Shown in pieces: positions 1 to 12,921 of a DNA stretch of 64,000 nucleotides. This stretch comes from Drosophila miranda (Eukaryota; Arthropoda; Insecta; Diptera; Drosophilidae). Under the pieces are notes generated by a model. It was not told the origin of the DNA and made no database searches. It worked only from the letters and a program-made list of their open reading frames with translations. How positions within the stretch are numbered: the first letter of the stretch is position 1; every line of letters starts with the position of its first letter. A program made the position numbers and the translations under genes. The stretch covers positions 3,162,001-3,226,000 of the forward strand of contig NC_046674.1 of NCBI RefSeq assembly GCF_003369915.1. The letters run 5' to 3'.

Positions 1-1590
1 AAGCATAAAATACCCTTGAAAAATGACAATGGGGCATGTGTGCTGCTGTTGCAAACAACTGGGCGTAATCATAATACCCCCCTTAAAAAAGGTATAACAA
101 AAACATCCATCCCTATGCATGTGTGCGAGTAATTTCGAACGAGTACTCGTTAGTAACGAGCACTGCTAACGTTTCGTTCATGATGATTGAACGAACTTAA
201 CCAACGTAACCCCCCTCTATTTAAACAGGTGAACCACCTTGTAAATTATTATTGTAGATTCACCCTATCCTCCCCCTTCACTAATAAGATTTCCTTCACC
301 TGAGCTGGAATAAGATTCTATAAGTTTCATAATATTCGTCTGTGTTTTAAATACCCACTGGTCTACAGTGGGTTAATCGTTTGCTGTCCATGATAGGAAG
401 TCATATTCCTTTATTTTGTTATTCCATTTAATATTACTAACTAGATAGGAGCCTTAGCACTGAAAACATAATTTTACCCGTTTAATCAATACATTTTCTT
501 CTAGATTGGCTTATTTTAAGGACTCTTTATTAAGTTGTTTATCAAATATGCTGTAAGCCTAGTTTGATGTTGTACACAGATTCGCTCTTCTGTTGTTTGG
601 TAGCGACATTATTGTGTACCCTTCATCACCACCCTTTTATTAACGATCGGACTACGTTATTTATTGACCATGCTGACGTATTTTATGTTTTTTTTTTGCT
701 GATAAAATGAATAATTAAGCTGTACTTCAAGAAACCAATCAAATTGATTAAAATAAGAAATAAAAGAGACAGAAAATTGCGAACAACTTCAGAACAAATT
801 CAGTGGATTTGATTCGTATCTGCATTATTTTATATATAACGATAAAGTGGACAGAAACAAACAGAAAGAAAGCAAACAAGCGATTAGGAGAATTTCGCGA
901 CTACGACATAGTGCAATTATTAAAGGAAGTCAAGCAGAGGGAATTTTTATGTAATTTAGGGGACAAAAAACTTATTGATTGCATTTCTGTTCCTCAATAA
1001 CGGATTTATCCACAGCCCCCACAAATAATACATTCTTGCTTGCTTCCATAATTTCATTCATAATACATAGTTTGAATTGTTAACTGATTTTATTTGTAAA
1101 CAAACACATAACAGTGTAACCGTAGGGCAGGTAAGCCTGGTCACACTCGACCGCTAGCAAAATATATGGCACGTTTGCCAGCAAATTAAAAAAGGTGTAT
1201 ACGTCAAAATTAAATTGTTTAAACGTGCATTCAATGAGTGCCAAGGTTATGAATGCAATCAAGTGGAATAAATGATGCAGTGATTCGGTTTGACGATTTA
1301 AGAAATCTATGAATGAAAGACTATACTCTATTTATGTATCTGAGAATATTTTTAATATATTTTTGAGTATTTTCTAATATTTTTTTGTATTTTCCAGTAC
1401 TTTTAAATGCTTCAAATGGATAATGTTATACTTTTTGTATTATTTTTGAGCATGTTTAATATTTTCTAGTACTTTCAGTATATTTACTCATTTCCCCTCT
1501 AGAGGTCGCTGTTGATAATTTCATAAATATGTAGCAAATGTGTAGCGTGCTAACTACACCGCATGTACAAAATGTGAAAATTTCCCTTTT
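1..1590. other. AT-rich intergenic DNA upstream of ergic53
   Basis: No gene is recognised here. It holds palindromes at 138-195, an inverted copy of a 25-bp word also found at 16973, a motif-1 promoter word at 1138-1147, and a run of TATTTTCTAGTA-like words at 1340-1480. Confidence 0.5.
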
Positions 1591-1779
1591 TGTTTAAACT
1601 TTATTTTATAAGTAATTCAATAAAGATAACTTCTTACAATAAACTATTCTTGTATACAATTAATTAGATTATTAGATACAATTTTATTTTCAGTGCCGAG
1701 GGTCCTAGTTAGCTGGCAATTTTCAACCGAATATCAAAATCGAAAAATATGATGGTATATGAAATACAAATAATTCATC

Positions 1780-1850
1780 AGTATACTTTCGGTATATTTG
1801 TAAAATAAGACGGCATATTTCTGAGAGTCAGACCGTATACTTTATTAATA
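1780..1850 (+). promoter_or_regulatory. ergic53 core promoter region with Ohler motif 6
   Basis: A perfect match to Ohler motif 6 (KTYRGTATWTTT) lies at 1788-1799, with related GTATA words at 1781 and 1840. A TCAGTT initiator-like word follows at 1879-1884, about 30 bp before the ATG. A motif-1 match (TGGTCACACT) sits further upstream at 1138-1147. Such motif 1/6 promoters are typical of fly housekeeping genes. The start site is inferred. Confidence 0.55.
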
Positions 1851-1908
1851 AATCTTCGGCCCCACTGGATTTCGTTTGTCAGTTTTGTTGTCAAAATAAA
1901 ATTGTAAG

Positions 1909-3935
1909 ATGCTGCCAACATTTTGCAAATTCCTGGCCATTTTCTGCATATTTGCTAAACAAACATATGCGACGACCAACCTGAGTCCAGGGGCCGTTGG
2001 CGTGCACCGTCGATTCGAGTACAAGTACTCGTTTAAGCCGCCGTATTTGGCCCAAAAAGACGGCACCGTACCCTTCTGGGAGTACGGGGGAAGTAAGTAG
2101 AAGAGCTCCACGTCAGTTGTTTTGGCCCATTCGCCGCTGCCAGCGAGTGCGAGCGAGACGGCGATGGCCCGAACTGGCTGCTGCCAAGCGGCAAAGTGGA
2201 CACGCAGGCACTTTGTTTTAATTTAAATTTAGCCCCGATTCGCGACACCACGATTACAACTTGTTGCTTTAATTTTCAGATGCCATTGCCAGCTCCGAGA
2301 GTGTGCGTGTGGCACCGTCGCTGCGTTCGCAGAAGGGTGCCATCTGGACCAAAACGCAGACCAACTTCGACTGGTGGGATGTGGAGATTGTGTTCCGCGT
2401 GACGGGACGTGGCCGTATCGGAGCCGATGGTCTGGCCTTCTGGTACACCACCGAGAAGGGAGACTACAATGGGCCGGTGTTCGGCTCCTCGGACCGCTGG
2501 AATGGCCTGGGCATTATCTTTGATTCCTTCGACAACGACAACAAGCATAACAATCCCTACATCAGTGCGGTAGTCAACGACGGTACCAAGCAGTACGATC
2601 ATACCAATGATGGAACGACGCAGTTGCTGAGCGGTTGCCTTAGGGATTTCCGTAACAAGCCCTTCCCCACCCGTGCGCGCATCGAGTACTACAACAACGT
2701 GCTCACCGTTCTCATCCACAACGGCATGACCAACAACAACGACGACTACGAGCTGTGTATGCGTTCCGATGGCGTGAATCTGCCCAAGAACGGCTACTTT
2801 GGTGTCTCGGCTGCCACCGGCGGCTTGGCCGATGATCACGATGTGTTCCACTTCCTCACCACATCCCTGCACGCTGCTGGGCAGGTCCAGGAGAACCAGA
2901 AGGTGGACAACCAGAAGCTGACTGCGGAATACAACGAGTATCAGGATAAGCTGGAGAAGCAAAAGCTAGAATACAAAAAGGAGCATCCGAACGAGGTGGG
3001 TGCCACGACGACAACAGATAAAGCCATCCGCTGGCGGCCGACGGTTGGCGGCTAGCGGCTTATCTGTTCCATTGATACGCCATAATCTGTTTGTGATTTA
3101 ATCGCTTTCGTTTGCCTCTCTTCTAGCACAAAGACGAGGAGGATTTTGACGAGTTCTACGAGTCGGAAGACCAGCGCGAGCTGCGTCAAATCTGGCAGGG
3201 ACAGAGCCAAATCGCCGAACACCTGCGCGAGCTGTCCCGCAAAGTGGACGAGATCATTGGACGCCAGGAGAACACGTTAACGCTGGTCTCTCGCGGCCTG
3301 GCCGCCAACGCCGGACAGGCCCTGCCACCAGCAGCCGCAGGCAGTGTGCCCCAGCAGCAGCAATTGGGTGGCGGCGGTGTGGTCAGCAGAACCGATGTGG
3401 ACTTGCTTCTAACCAATCAAAATGTTCTGCTCAGCTCCATACGGGAGATACGGCAACTGGTGGGAGATATCAATGTGCGCACTGATAACATTCAGACAAA
3501 TCAGAAGCACGCTCCCACAGCCCAGATCCAGTCCACCGGCTACGATGTGCAAACGCTCATAGCCGAGATGCGTGATGGCATGAATCAGGTCAAGCAGGGC
3601 ATCTCCCATGTGGGACAAAAGTGAGTTGTTCAGCTACGCATAGAGAATGTGCTGTGATTCTCAACTTCCGTTTACTTCCGTTACTTTACAGATTGGCATC
3701 TGCGCCACAGGGCGCAGCGCAGGTGGCCAACTGCCCCACCGGCAGTTGCGTGGGCGTCACACTGTTTCTAAGTGTAACCGTTGTGCAATTGCTGCTAGTA
3801 TTTATCTATAATATATTCAAGTGAGTAACAGATCTCTAACATAGAATCTAGCATCTTCTTTATTTACTTACTTTCTTTTCGTTTTTTTTCATTTGCAGGA
3901 ACCGCAGTGAGGCGCAGGCGAAAAAGTTCTATTAG
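1909..3935 (+). CDS. ergic53: ERGIC-53 / LMAN1 cargo lectin, 5 exons, 519 aa
   Basis: Exons 1909-2092, 2280-2995, 3127-3620, 3692-3820 and 3899-3935 join in phase across GT/AG introns. The product is a type I membrane lectin that cycles between ER and ERGIC and carries glycoproteins out of the ER. Visible parts: signal peptide about 1-21; L-type lectin domain about 30-260 with the Ca/sugar-binding block FDSFDNDNKHNNP and the GLADDHD motif; coiled-coil stalk about 265-460; two lumenal cysteines (479, 484) just before the membrane, matching the oligomerising pair of the human protein; one membrane segment at 485-507; an 11-residue cytosolic tail ending KKFY. Human LMAN1 ends KKFF, so the dilysine retrieval signal is kept and the last aromatic differs. 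Length compares with 510 aa in human. The start is the first ATG in frame and gives the signal peptide. Exon 2 is the lectin core. Identification is very secure. Confidence 0.96.
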
Positions 3936-3945
3936 CCAAAATGCT

Positions 3946-3951
3946 AATAAA
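3946..3951 (+). terminator. proximal poly(A) signal of ergic53
   Basis: AATAAA occurs only 11 nt after the stop codon. Further AATAAA words occur near 4933 and 5826-5850, so a longer 3' UTR is possible. The sequence alone cannot tell which is used. Confidence 0.4.
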
Positions 3952-6900
3952 CACCACACGGAACACACAGAACACAAGGAACAGAAGGAACACATGGAAT
4001 ACAAACACCATTAACAACCACACACACACACAGACACACACACACACCTGACTAGGCGCAACTAAATTTAGTGAAAATGATTTACTTAAGACTACAGCGT
4101 AGAGTGCTCTGCAATTATGCATATGTAATTGTTTCGTTTGTATTGTATTTGACGAATATTGATTGATTGATTAGTCAGGTGCCGGATCGAAATTGAAGCC
4201 ATTAACTACTTAAACTGAAGAATGAACAAGAAATCTGAACAATGCAGTCGCCTCATGACAATGCCAAGCAATACAAACAATCGATCGAAGAAGCCACAAG
4301 ACAAACCTTATACCCCTTTCCCCCGGCTCCCCCTCTCCAACTAGAACATAGTCTGATGAAGATGTTTTCTATTTGTTTTCTAGCAGGGCAAGTCGAAAGT
4401 CACTATTCTCAACGCTGCATATCACGCGCGTGCAGGCATTTCTTACAAAAACACAAGAAAAAAACAAAAAAAAAAAAAACATAAAAATTGAAAAAAATCT
4501 ATATAAATATATGTATGAGATGATTCCGTAAATGTAGCAAATTTTCCATAATATCGTTTATTTAATTGAATGTGCGTTGAACTGATGAATGGGCAACAGA
4601 AATCTTTCCATTTTCAAAAGGATAGCCAGCTTTTTGTTGTTATTTAGCCTGAAAGTGAATTTATGTAAGAATTATTATGACGGATGGCGGTTGATGGACG
4701 ATGGATGATGATTGATGATTGATGATGAAACTTCTCTCTCACTAAGTTTTTTTTTGTTTTTTCATGAAAGTTTTATACTGAATAATATTAATATATATAC
4801 AATACTGATAAATTATGATTACAAATGGAAGTCAAGTGTGTTTTTTATAAACGAATTAGAGTACGCGTATGAGTACGAGTACGAGTATAGTCTGTTGTCC
4901 ATTCCACTCTCGATAGAAATGTTTAAACTGAAAAAAATAAAAAAATCCTTTTATAGAAAAAAATCATCAGAAGAACATTTCCTCCAAAACATTAATGTCA
5001 TTTCTTATAGTTTTTCTGCTTTGTTTTTATATTCCTGCGAATGTTTTATTTTTGCAAAAACTCTGCGCTAGCATAAACTGGAATTGCCGTCCTGTCTGAT
5101 CCCCCCTCTCCGCCCAGCCTCGATGAGAATGCGGCAAAAATGGCGCCACTTGGTCGCCAAATGCGTGGGGCACACAGGGGGGTTTGAGGCTTCTGGTGAA
5201 CTTTGGCCATAAAATGTAACTGCCATTGGTGGCATTGTGGGCAAAGTCCAATGTGGTTTGGGTGCCATTCTCCTTCTCCTTCTGGTTAAAAAAAAAACAA
5301 CAAACAGCCAGGAATACATCCAGCCAAAGATAAATGGACAGAAGCCAACGGCAGTCATGGGCCATGCTATAAATTCCGTCCAAGAGTGGGGTTTGGGTCC
5401 GGGGTTGGCCTCCGCAGCTGAAGAGTGAGATGTAGTCGATTGTGTGGTTGGATGGATGGCACATGGCCCACGGCCCACGGTCCACGGTCCACGGCCCAAC
5501 CGTTTATGTAAACCAAAGGCTTCTTATGTACTGGCCAGAGCCGACAGTGCGCAGGATCAGGACCAGTCCACACATCGCACACCAGTCGCACATCATGGCT
5601 GGTGCCAGGGTGGGAGGCGCTCATGGAACTGGGGGGAGTTGCACGGCTACTAACATTTTACAACAGCCAATCGGAGCGAGGCTCACAGGGATAGAAAATG
5701 GCTTCGTTCTGCTTTGGGGAATGAATGGGTAGGGATACACTGAGAGAATATTCTTACACACTAGATGTGTGATGAGGAGATAGATTCAGTTTAAAGATAG
5801 GTAGATGCAGAGATAAACTTGCCAAGTAAATAATAAATACAAAAAATAAAACAAGCATTAAATACTAATGATTGTGGAAAAAACCTACAAAAAAGAAAAG
5901 ATGTTTATAAAGTGATTCAAAAATAAAAATAAAATTTAAAAGTCAATTAAGACAGATTTACATATACTTTTGTACAGATATTATTTTCGAACCTATTAAA
6001 ATAAGCCAGAGCTTAACTTTCCTTTATTCAGTCCTGTTTTCCTTTGCTATTATCTCCCATGAGAGAGATGATACTTGAGCAAAGTTTCTCCTCAAAGTCC
6101 CTCTAACATATTGAACTATCTAAAAAAATTCACAAAAAATTGGGCCAATCTCGGTTAATGGTATATTTTGTAAAACTTTATTACCCTGGAATTTGGTAAC
6201 AAAACGCCAGTAACGTACGTCAGATGCCTCCGCGGATCTATAACAAAAAAAAAAACGGGAAAGGTTTTGATATTTTCTTACTTGGAAATTAACACAAAAT
6301 ATTTCATTTATTAGTATGAAGAAATGTTATACAGATAGTCCCACCCAATCCGCAGAGTTTTGCCACCTCAAAAAGGGCTTCTGTTTTTGGTCAGGTCATA
6401 TTTTGGTTTAAATCTTTAAAACCTTACATTCGATAGTTGTCAGCTCGTTGGTAAATATAAGGCTACCCAATTAATATTCAATTGGTATGCTTTTTGTATT
6501 CAAAATTGGACCTTTTCATTATTTTTGTAACAGTCTGTCGTACGAATGAAACTTAACGCCAGAATGGAAATGCCTATGTCGGGAAAAATCCATTTTTTTT
6601 ACCAAGAGAAGTGGAAATACTGAGAACAGAACCCACCCAACCCACTGATAGGGTTTTACAAAGCTATACAAAATGTTCGAGCTCGGGGTCACCAACATAA
6701 TAATTTCTAATGGTGGATGGTAAATCTCGACTATACACACAAATGTATGTAAAAATATTCGAGTGTGTCTTAAGGTAGGTAAACTCTTGTACCATTTCTT
6801 GCTCTTGATTAATGATTAAAAATAATTTGTAAGTTTAATGATATTCATTAAAAGGCACAGATGAAAATGGAGCTTATATCTGACAGTTTTTTAGCATTTC

Positions 6901-8189
6901 TTTTATTCATGAATGTTTGTAAACATTTTCTGCATCCGAGAGGTTTTTTCTGCCATCAAAAACTTGTTTAATTCTATTCCAGCTCATTAAATCAGGCCCC
7001 TGAAAACTTTACGATTCGCCAGTCATTTATCTATTGAAATAAATGAATCGATAAGTCTCTTAATCCATTTCCAATCCATTTAAGTATCAGTCAGATCAAT
7101 TACGAGTGTCTACCCCCCCGAAACAGATCGAAAATATTTTTAAAAATAATCCATATTGCATATTTACACATCTGTGGAGTATCAGAGTTCGCCACAATCC
7201 AATCCATTAGTAAATGAAATTCATAAATCGCTACCGGAATCGTTACCACGCACTGCTCTCCTTCCCCTCGAATCCATAAACCAACAAAACCGACGACAGT
7301 TTGCAACATTTGCCAAACATTTGCGAAAACCAAAAAAAAAAGGGGAATTGAAATCAAAGTCAAAGTGGTTACGATACGATATAACGGGGTGGCTGTGGAT
7401 CGTCCGAGTACATACTATATGTGCGTTGTAGCTGTAGCTCTAGCTGTAGCTGTTGACATATCCCTTGCCCATGTCCTGCCACATCCCTTCCTACTATTCA
7501 AAGAGGAGGAGCAGGCCACTACTCCACTGGCAGCGTGACAAATGTTGCGCAAACAAATGGATTACATTGCAATGGGCAATCCGCATCCCATCCCATCCCG
7601 GGCTGTCGCCAGACAATGAATCATAAATTTCCATAACTGTCATCCGATCTGGGCAGATTTCTTCTGTATTTCTGCTCCTCAATAAGAAGGCAAATTAGCC
7701 ATCAAGGGATTACTCAGCTCAGAACGACACAGTACGACACAGCTTTTGTTGCGAATCCCAAAATTGAATTCTGCCTCGTAATTTGCTAATGACCCGCACA
7801 GAGCTTACGGAGTGGAGTTCCTTCGTGGTGGAGTTTTATAATCAGTACAGATTAAGGAGTTATTTCGAGGTAGGGTAGAGTTTTTTAATCAACGGCGGGG
7901 CATGGCCTCTTAGAGATGATTCAATTCATTGAAATGAAAGGAGTCGAATAAGCATAACTGCCGCAAGAGCACCAGGATGCTTCCTGCCCCAGAGTTCCTT
8001 GTCGTTTCCTTGGTAATAGTCTAGTCTGCCTGGCTGCCGCCTCCAAGCCTAAGTTCTGGGGCAATCGTGTGCTACCACGAACTGTGGCTTTAAAAAACTC
8101 TATTATATATATGTACATATATAAATATCTATATATCTCGTACATAATATATGTACGAGTATTAATTTAAAAAGAAAAAGGATGGGGAG
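3952..8189. other. Non-coding DNA between ergic53 and rhea, left part
   Basis: No protein gene is supported. A (CA)n-rich tract lies at 4019-4047. A degenerate 7-bp CCCACGG tandem lies at about 5466-5499. The GC-rich block 5080-5740 is open in two minus frames for about 150 codons but shows no domain, splice logic or start context. The remainder is AT-rich. Confidence 0.4.
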
Positions 8190-8520
8190 CGGTGCGACAC
8201 TTACACATTTATACCCGATCTCTTTTCCTCTGTTCGTCCTTTGTGGGGGCGAAAGGAGGCGTGGCTAAATTTGAAAAGAACTTGATTCAGTGTGCTTTTA
8301 CAGGAGTCTGTACGCAAAATTTAATTGCTCTAATTCTGATAGTCTCAGAGATCTAGGCGCTTATCGGGACGGACGGACTGACAGACATGCCTATATCGAC
8401 TGGGCTACTGATGCTGGTCAAGAATGTCTATACTTTATGGGGTCGGAGACGCTTCCTTCTGGGTGTTACACCACAAATCTAACATACCCCTATACTCTTT
8501 GAGTGTAGAGTATCAAAGAG
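8190..8520 (-). mobile_element. DINE-1/INE-1-like Helentron remnant, minus orientation
   Basis: Reading the minus strand gives the family's hallmark block: AGGAAGCGTCTCCGACCCC, then CATAAAGTATAGACATTCTT, then the ATCAGTAGCC and CAGTCCGTCCGTCC stretch. It is followed by the AGATCGGGTATAAATG end. It is degenerate, non-autonomous and has no ORF. The edges are approximate. Confidence 0.75.
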
Positions 8521-9899
8521 ATTAAAAAGAGATTATATGATTTTGTAGCACCTAGTTATGCTACATTTTTCGATCACTTTAATTTTTCCAAAGACTTTCA
8601 AAACTCTTTAAGAATATTTAAGTGTAGTGTTTAATGATTATATATACTTATGTATGTATATATCTAGGAACCATTTGGGTATATCGGCCCCCAGCAAGGA
8701 TGTTCCCGATCATAAGCCTATGGGTTGTAGTAATTCGCAAATTGAATAAATCAAGCTAGATAAATACCAAAGTAATGCTTAAGAATTCATGTTAGCTGGC
8801 TGATAAGTGGGACTGATTCTTAGAGCTTTGACCGAATGGATTACAATAGCTATATTAACTTTAAAGATGGTTTACCCGCATTCTAGATGGGGCCTTTCCT
8901 GCCATTAGGCTTCGATTTCTCTAGCTAAGCAGACTACGACTTGGGGACATAATTAAAACTGAATTCCCGAATGTTACCCCCTTTTAGAGGTAATCAAAAC
9001 CGGAATCGTTACAGCTGCCAAACAGATTCCCGAACATTTCCATAGTAAAGTCTCCCCCCAGACTGCCAGCTCGAGGCGGCATCCATCTCCATTTCCATTT
9101 CCATCTCCATCTCCATTCGAATGTGTGCGTGTTTGTGCAACTGCTTTAGTTTCTGCGGCGATGCCCATTAGGTCGCCGGCGAGAGGATGACAATGGATAG
9201 TCCATTAGACACAAGTCACAATTCCATTGAACCATGAGCTGCTGGCAGTAGTAGTCCTGTGTGCATACTGCATCCTCCAGTGCACCCCTTTGGATGTGGA
9301 TGTTTTTGTGCGCGAGAAAACCAGAACAAAAGTCGCGACTGGGATAATAGTTTGCGCTTTTTGGTATGACGAATCCACATGTCATACACGAATCGAATGG
9401 CCATGTAACCTCCCTCTGCCCCCCTCCCCCCTCCCCGCGCACATCCGTTTAGCGGGCAATCAAGCGTGTAGGGCAATTCAATAAGGAGAAGAGGATGGAT
9501 GGGAATGGGAACTGGAATGGGAATGGGAATGGTATTGATAGGGGGAGAACTTGGAGAACTTTATCAACACCCATGTCGGCATTAGTTTTGTTTACAAACT
9601 TTGCCCGTTGCCTTTTTGACAGTTTCGGCTTTTTGGGGTGGACATGCCACCCCATCCACTCCCATCCCATCCCATTCCATCCATTTTCCCCTCCCCCTCC
9701 CTCACCATGTTCGATCCCTTTAAGGGGTGGATTTTTGCTTGGATTTTTATTTATGAGCACTTAAATCGAAGCGCAAACTAAAATTGCACATTGCATCTAC
9801 ATAAATATGCAATTGCGGGCATGTGAAAATGTTTCCCGCTGATAAATGATGACTAAAAATTATATATAAATACTGGGAAACATCTCTGGGACGAACGGG

Positions 9900-10110
9900 A
9901 TGCTCTCACTCTCACTCTGGCTCTGGCTTTGGCTCTGACTCTGGCTCTGTTGTCCCATCCCATATCCCATCCCTCATTGTGGCGTCACCCCATCACGCTG
10001 CTGAGATGACAGCTCCCGATAATGGTGACATCAATTTGAAACTCAATTGAGCTCGAGCTCTGTCTCTGGCTCTGGCTCTGGCTCTGGCTCTCTCTCTGTC
10101 TCTGTCTCAG
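9900..10110. repeat. GGCTCT/CTCTGG simple repeats
   Basis: Degenerate hexamer arrays of the CTCTGG type lie at 9905-9950 and 10059-10110. A (CCTGGC)n tract follows at 10396-10418. They are low-complexity with no coding meaning. Confidence 0.7.
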
Positions 10111-11893
10111 GGCTGCTCTTCCCTTTCCTTCCCCTCCCCTCCCCATCCCGTCCCTCTTGATAAATGCTGCGCGCTATCAGTGCCGTTTATCGTCGAGCAC
10201 TCTCTGACTGGGTGCGACAAGTCAGCGAATTGGAAAACGGACGAGGAATGGACTTTTTTTTCCACCATCCTCCGTCCTTCAGCTCTAGACTCTACACTCT
10301 CCTTCAGTCCTCTGTGGTGGACCCATCTCCAGGCCTCATCTCTGGGGCGTTGCGAGCTGTTTACATGTTTAATGTTTGCTTAATTGCTGGCCGTGGCCCT
10401 GGCCCTGGCCCTGGCCCTCTGAAAGAGTGGGCCGGGGCAGATGACAGAGCTCGGATAAGGGAAAATCGTCTCCTAAATCTTGGCATGTGAGTGCTTCCAA
10501 AAAAACATTCATGCAACATTGTTTTAGACGGCGGAAAATGCTGGGGGGAGCAGAGAAGTCTCAGAGAAGTCAATTTGAGGTTGAGTAAAACCATTTGTTA
10601 TAGCATATCTAGCATATATTAGTAGAGGGATACATACATCGATAGAGATGTTTATAGAACGTTTACAATTTCCTACAAATTTAAAAGGGATCCGCGCTTA
10701 AGATCTCAGAAATATCATGGAACTTCTATAGATCAAAAGATTTTTCTTTTTTCCCCATATATTTTTGCATATATAGAAATGGATTGAATTTCAGGATTTT
10801 CCTTCAATATATTGTACATTTGGAGATTGTAGCGATCTCTAGGGAATACAAGAACACTAAACAAATTTGTATGTTGCCGCCTTGTACCTAAATTTGATAA
10901 TATACACCTCGATTTTGTGACATTGTGCACTGACGTAAGTGAATATCCGCGGATATCCACTAAAACGAATGCATTAAAAAGAGAATTGAGCGACCTTTCT
11001 TTGGATTTTTGATTCATGTCGATAAAGTGGATATGCCTGAAGATATAGCGACCCAAAATTCAAGTTTTCTAACATTTGTAATTCTTTTTTCAAATTGTTT
11101 TCAATGATTTGCTCCTTTTTTAGAGGTCAGTTCTTTAGTGGCATTAAATCTCAATAATATAAGGTTCTAATTTTTAAAATCGTCTGAAGAATGAAAAAAA
11201 AGAAGGAGAAGTAGAAGTAGGAGTAGAAGTAGGAGTAGGAGTCTGGGATAAGGCCCAAGTCTTCTCCAAGTCTTTTGTTTATAGTTTATTTACCGTTTCT
11301 GTTAATTGAATATATTTTATATAGAAAAAAAATAACTAAAACGAGAAGTGATTGATGATTTTCTTTGACTGTTTTCTCAGGGGAATTTTGAAACACTTTA
11401 TGTGTACATATGTACATATGTAGTTCGAATTTTCTAGCTAATGCACTTTCCAGCCACCGAGGGAATATCAACCACAATATAACATAGGTTCCCTAAATGG
11501 ACGAATTCCCACGTGTTCAGCAGTTCAGCAATCCAACACTGCTTTGAAAAAACGAAACTCTTTATTTATTGACTCTGAAAATTGTTGAAAATTTGCAAAC
11601 AAATTTACACATTTTGCAAGGGTGCGATAGAGAGGGAGGTCTTTATTTTAAAGAGCGGGACATTTAAGGATAACATTATGATATATCTGGGCAGTGCACT
11701 GCAGTGGCAGAAGTCGAGACTTATTTGAACTGAATAAATAAATGAAGAATATAGGACTCGCTTCGGATTTCGATGCATTAAATACCCTTGCATCATGATT
11801 CGTATAGAAACCCATCATATGTATAGTCCTCTGACTTAGAGATATTATCCGATGGTTTATGAAGAGACATATGAAACTATATTTATTTCGAGT

Positions 11894-11899
11894 TTTATT
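11894..11899 (-). terminator. Poly(A) signal downstream of orphan minus-strand exon
   Basis: AATAAA on the minus strand (TTTATT on plus) lies 158 nt past the stop of the exon at 12057-12197; a second lies at 11882-11887. This distance suits a fly 3' UTR and supports a real 3' end. Confidence 0.4.
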
Positions 11900-12056
11900 G
11901 ATCGGAACTTCATGGATTGATTTCTCGTACAATGTATGTCTCATCTGGGACTGTCTTTGCAAATCTAGTTAACTAAAAAAAAAATTCTAAAAACCACCGA
12001 AATATACACTTTCGAGAACTAATATATACAGCGGGATAGAGCGGCACTCCAGGCCC

Positions 12057-12197
12057 TTACTCCTGATGTGGCCTGTTTGTCATTGATGAGGTCGTGGCCG
12101 TGGAGCTCTCCGGTGTATAGTAGGCCATGATAGATAGGATTATAGAAAGGAAAACGTATTTTCCGACATAGTAGCTGCTACGAAACTTGACTTCAAT
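12057..12197 (-). CDS. Orphan last exon, membrane segment plus Ser/Thr tail
   Basis: On the minus strand an AG acceptor with a T-rich tract (ending 12198) opens a 46-codon frame ending in TAA at 12059-12057. The peptide begins IEVKFRSSYY, has a hydrophobic stretch that reads VFLSIILSIM, and ends in a Ser/Thr-rich tail with NRPHQE. It looks like a C-terminal membrane segment with a short tail. I do not recognise the family. A minus-strand AATAAA follows 158 nt downstream. No matching upstream exon is certain; 12922-13132 is the nearest candidate. It could be a real gene end or a pseudogene relic. Confidence 0.4.
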   Translation of the reverse strand: MEVKFRSSYYVGKYVFLSIILSIMAYYTPESSTATTSSMTNRPHQE

Positions 12198-12921
12198 CTA
12201 AGATCAAAAATGTTTGTAAAATTTTAGTCTGTTTAGTCTGTTATCCTTTGGCAATCTGGCCCGGACCGGCAAAGCCAAGTCCAAGAAAACCGCAGCGTTT
12301 TCGGTCAACTCGTAATATTACAAGGCATAAATATAAAAACTAATAAGTGATATATAATATATATATGTATATGTGTTGATTAGATTAACAAATGTCACTG
12401 TTTTGCTTCGATTTGAGCTGAACAGAATATTCTATAATTTTGTAACTCGTGAGTGAGTATTGCATGAGAAATAAGTTGTTCTTGTAAGAAAATTCGAAAT
12501 ATGCAGTTTCCCCAGCAGTCCTTGTACTATCTCTTAGAGTGTCTGTCCTCCTTTTCCTGTTCCCTGTTTCATTAAGGCTGGGATGCGATGTGGTGTGTGT
12601 TTTCCTTGGAAGTGCATATCATTTCCAAGCTTTCCTGGCTTTGCGTGTGGAACGCTTTGTGGGCATTTTCATAAATCCGTGTAATTCTCCGTGTGTTGCT
12701 CTTTTCTGTTTCACTGTCGAGCTGTCAGGTGTCCCTCATTCACTCCTCAGCCACTGTTCTGCAAACCATGCGGCTACAACACGAGGTGGATCCCAGGTCA
12801 GGCCAGACCTGCCAGCTCTTCTATAATAAACTCAAAGAATTAATAAATATTATTATAAACATTATAATAACTCTTCGATTAGATTTCCAGCAATGATTGG
12901 TAAAGCTTTCCACCATTATAA

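Noticed and set aside
5027..5499. Two overlapping minus frames of about 150 codons
   Set aside because: Mutually exclusive frames, no splice or promoter context, no family resemblance.
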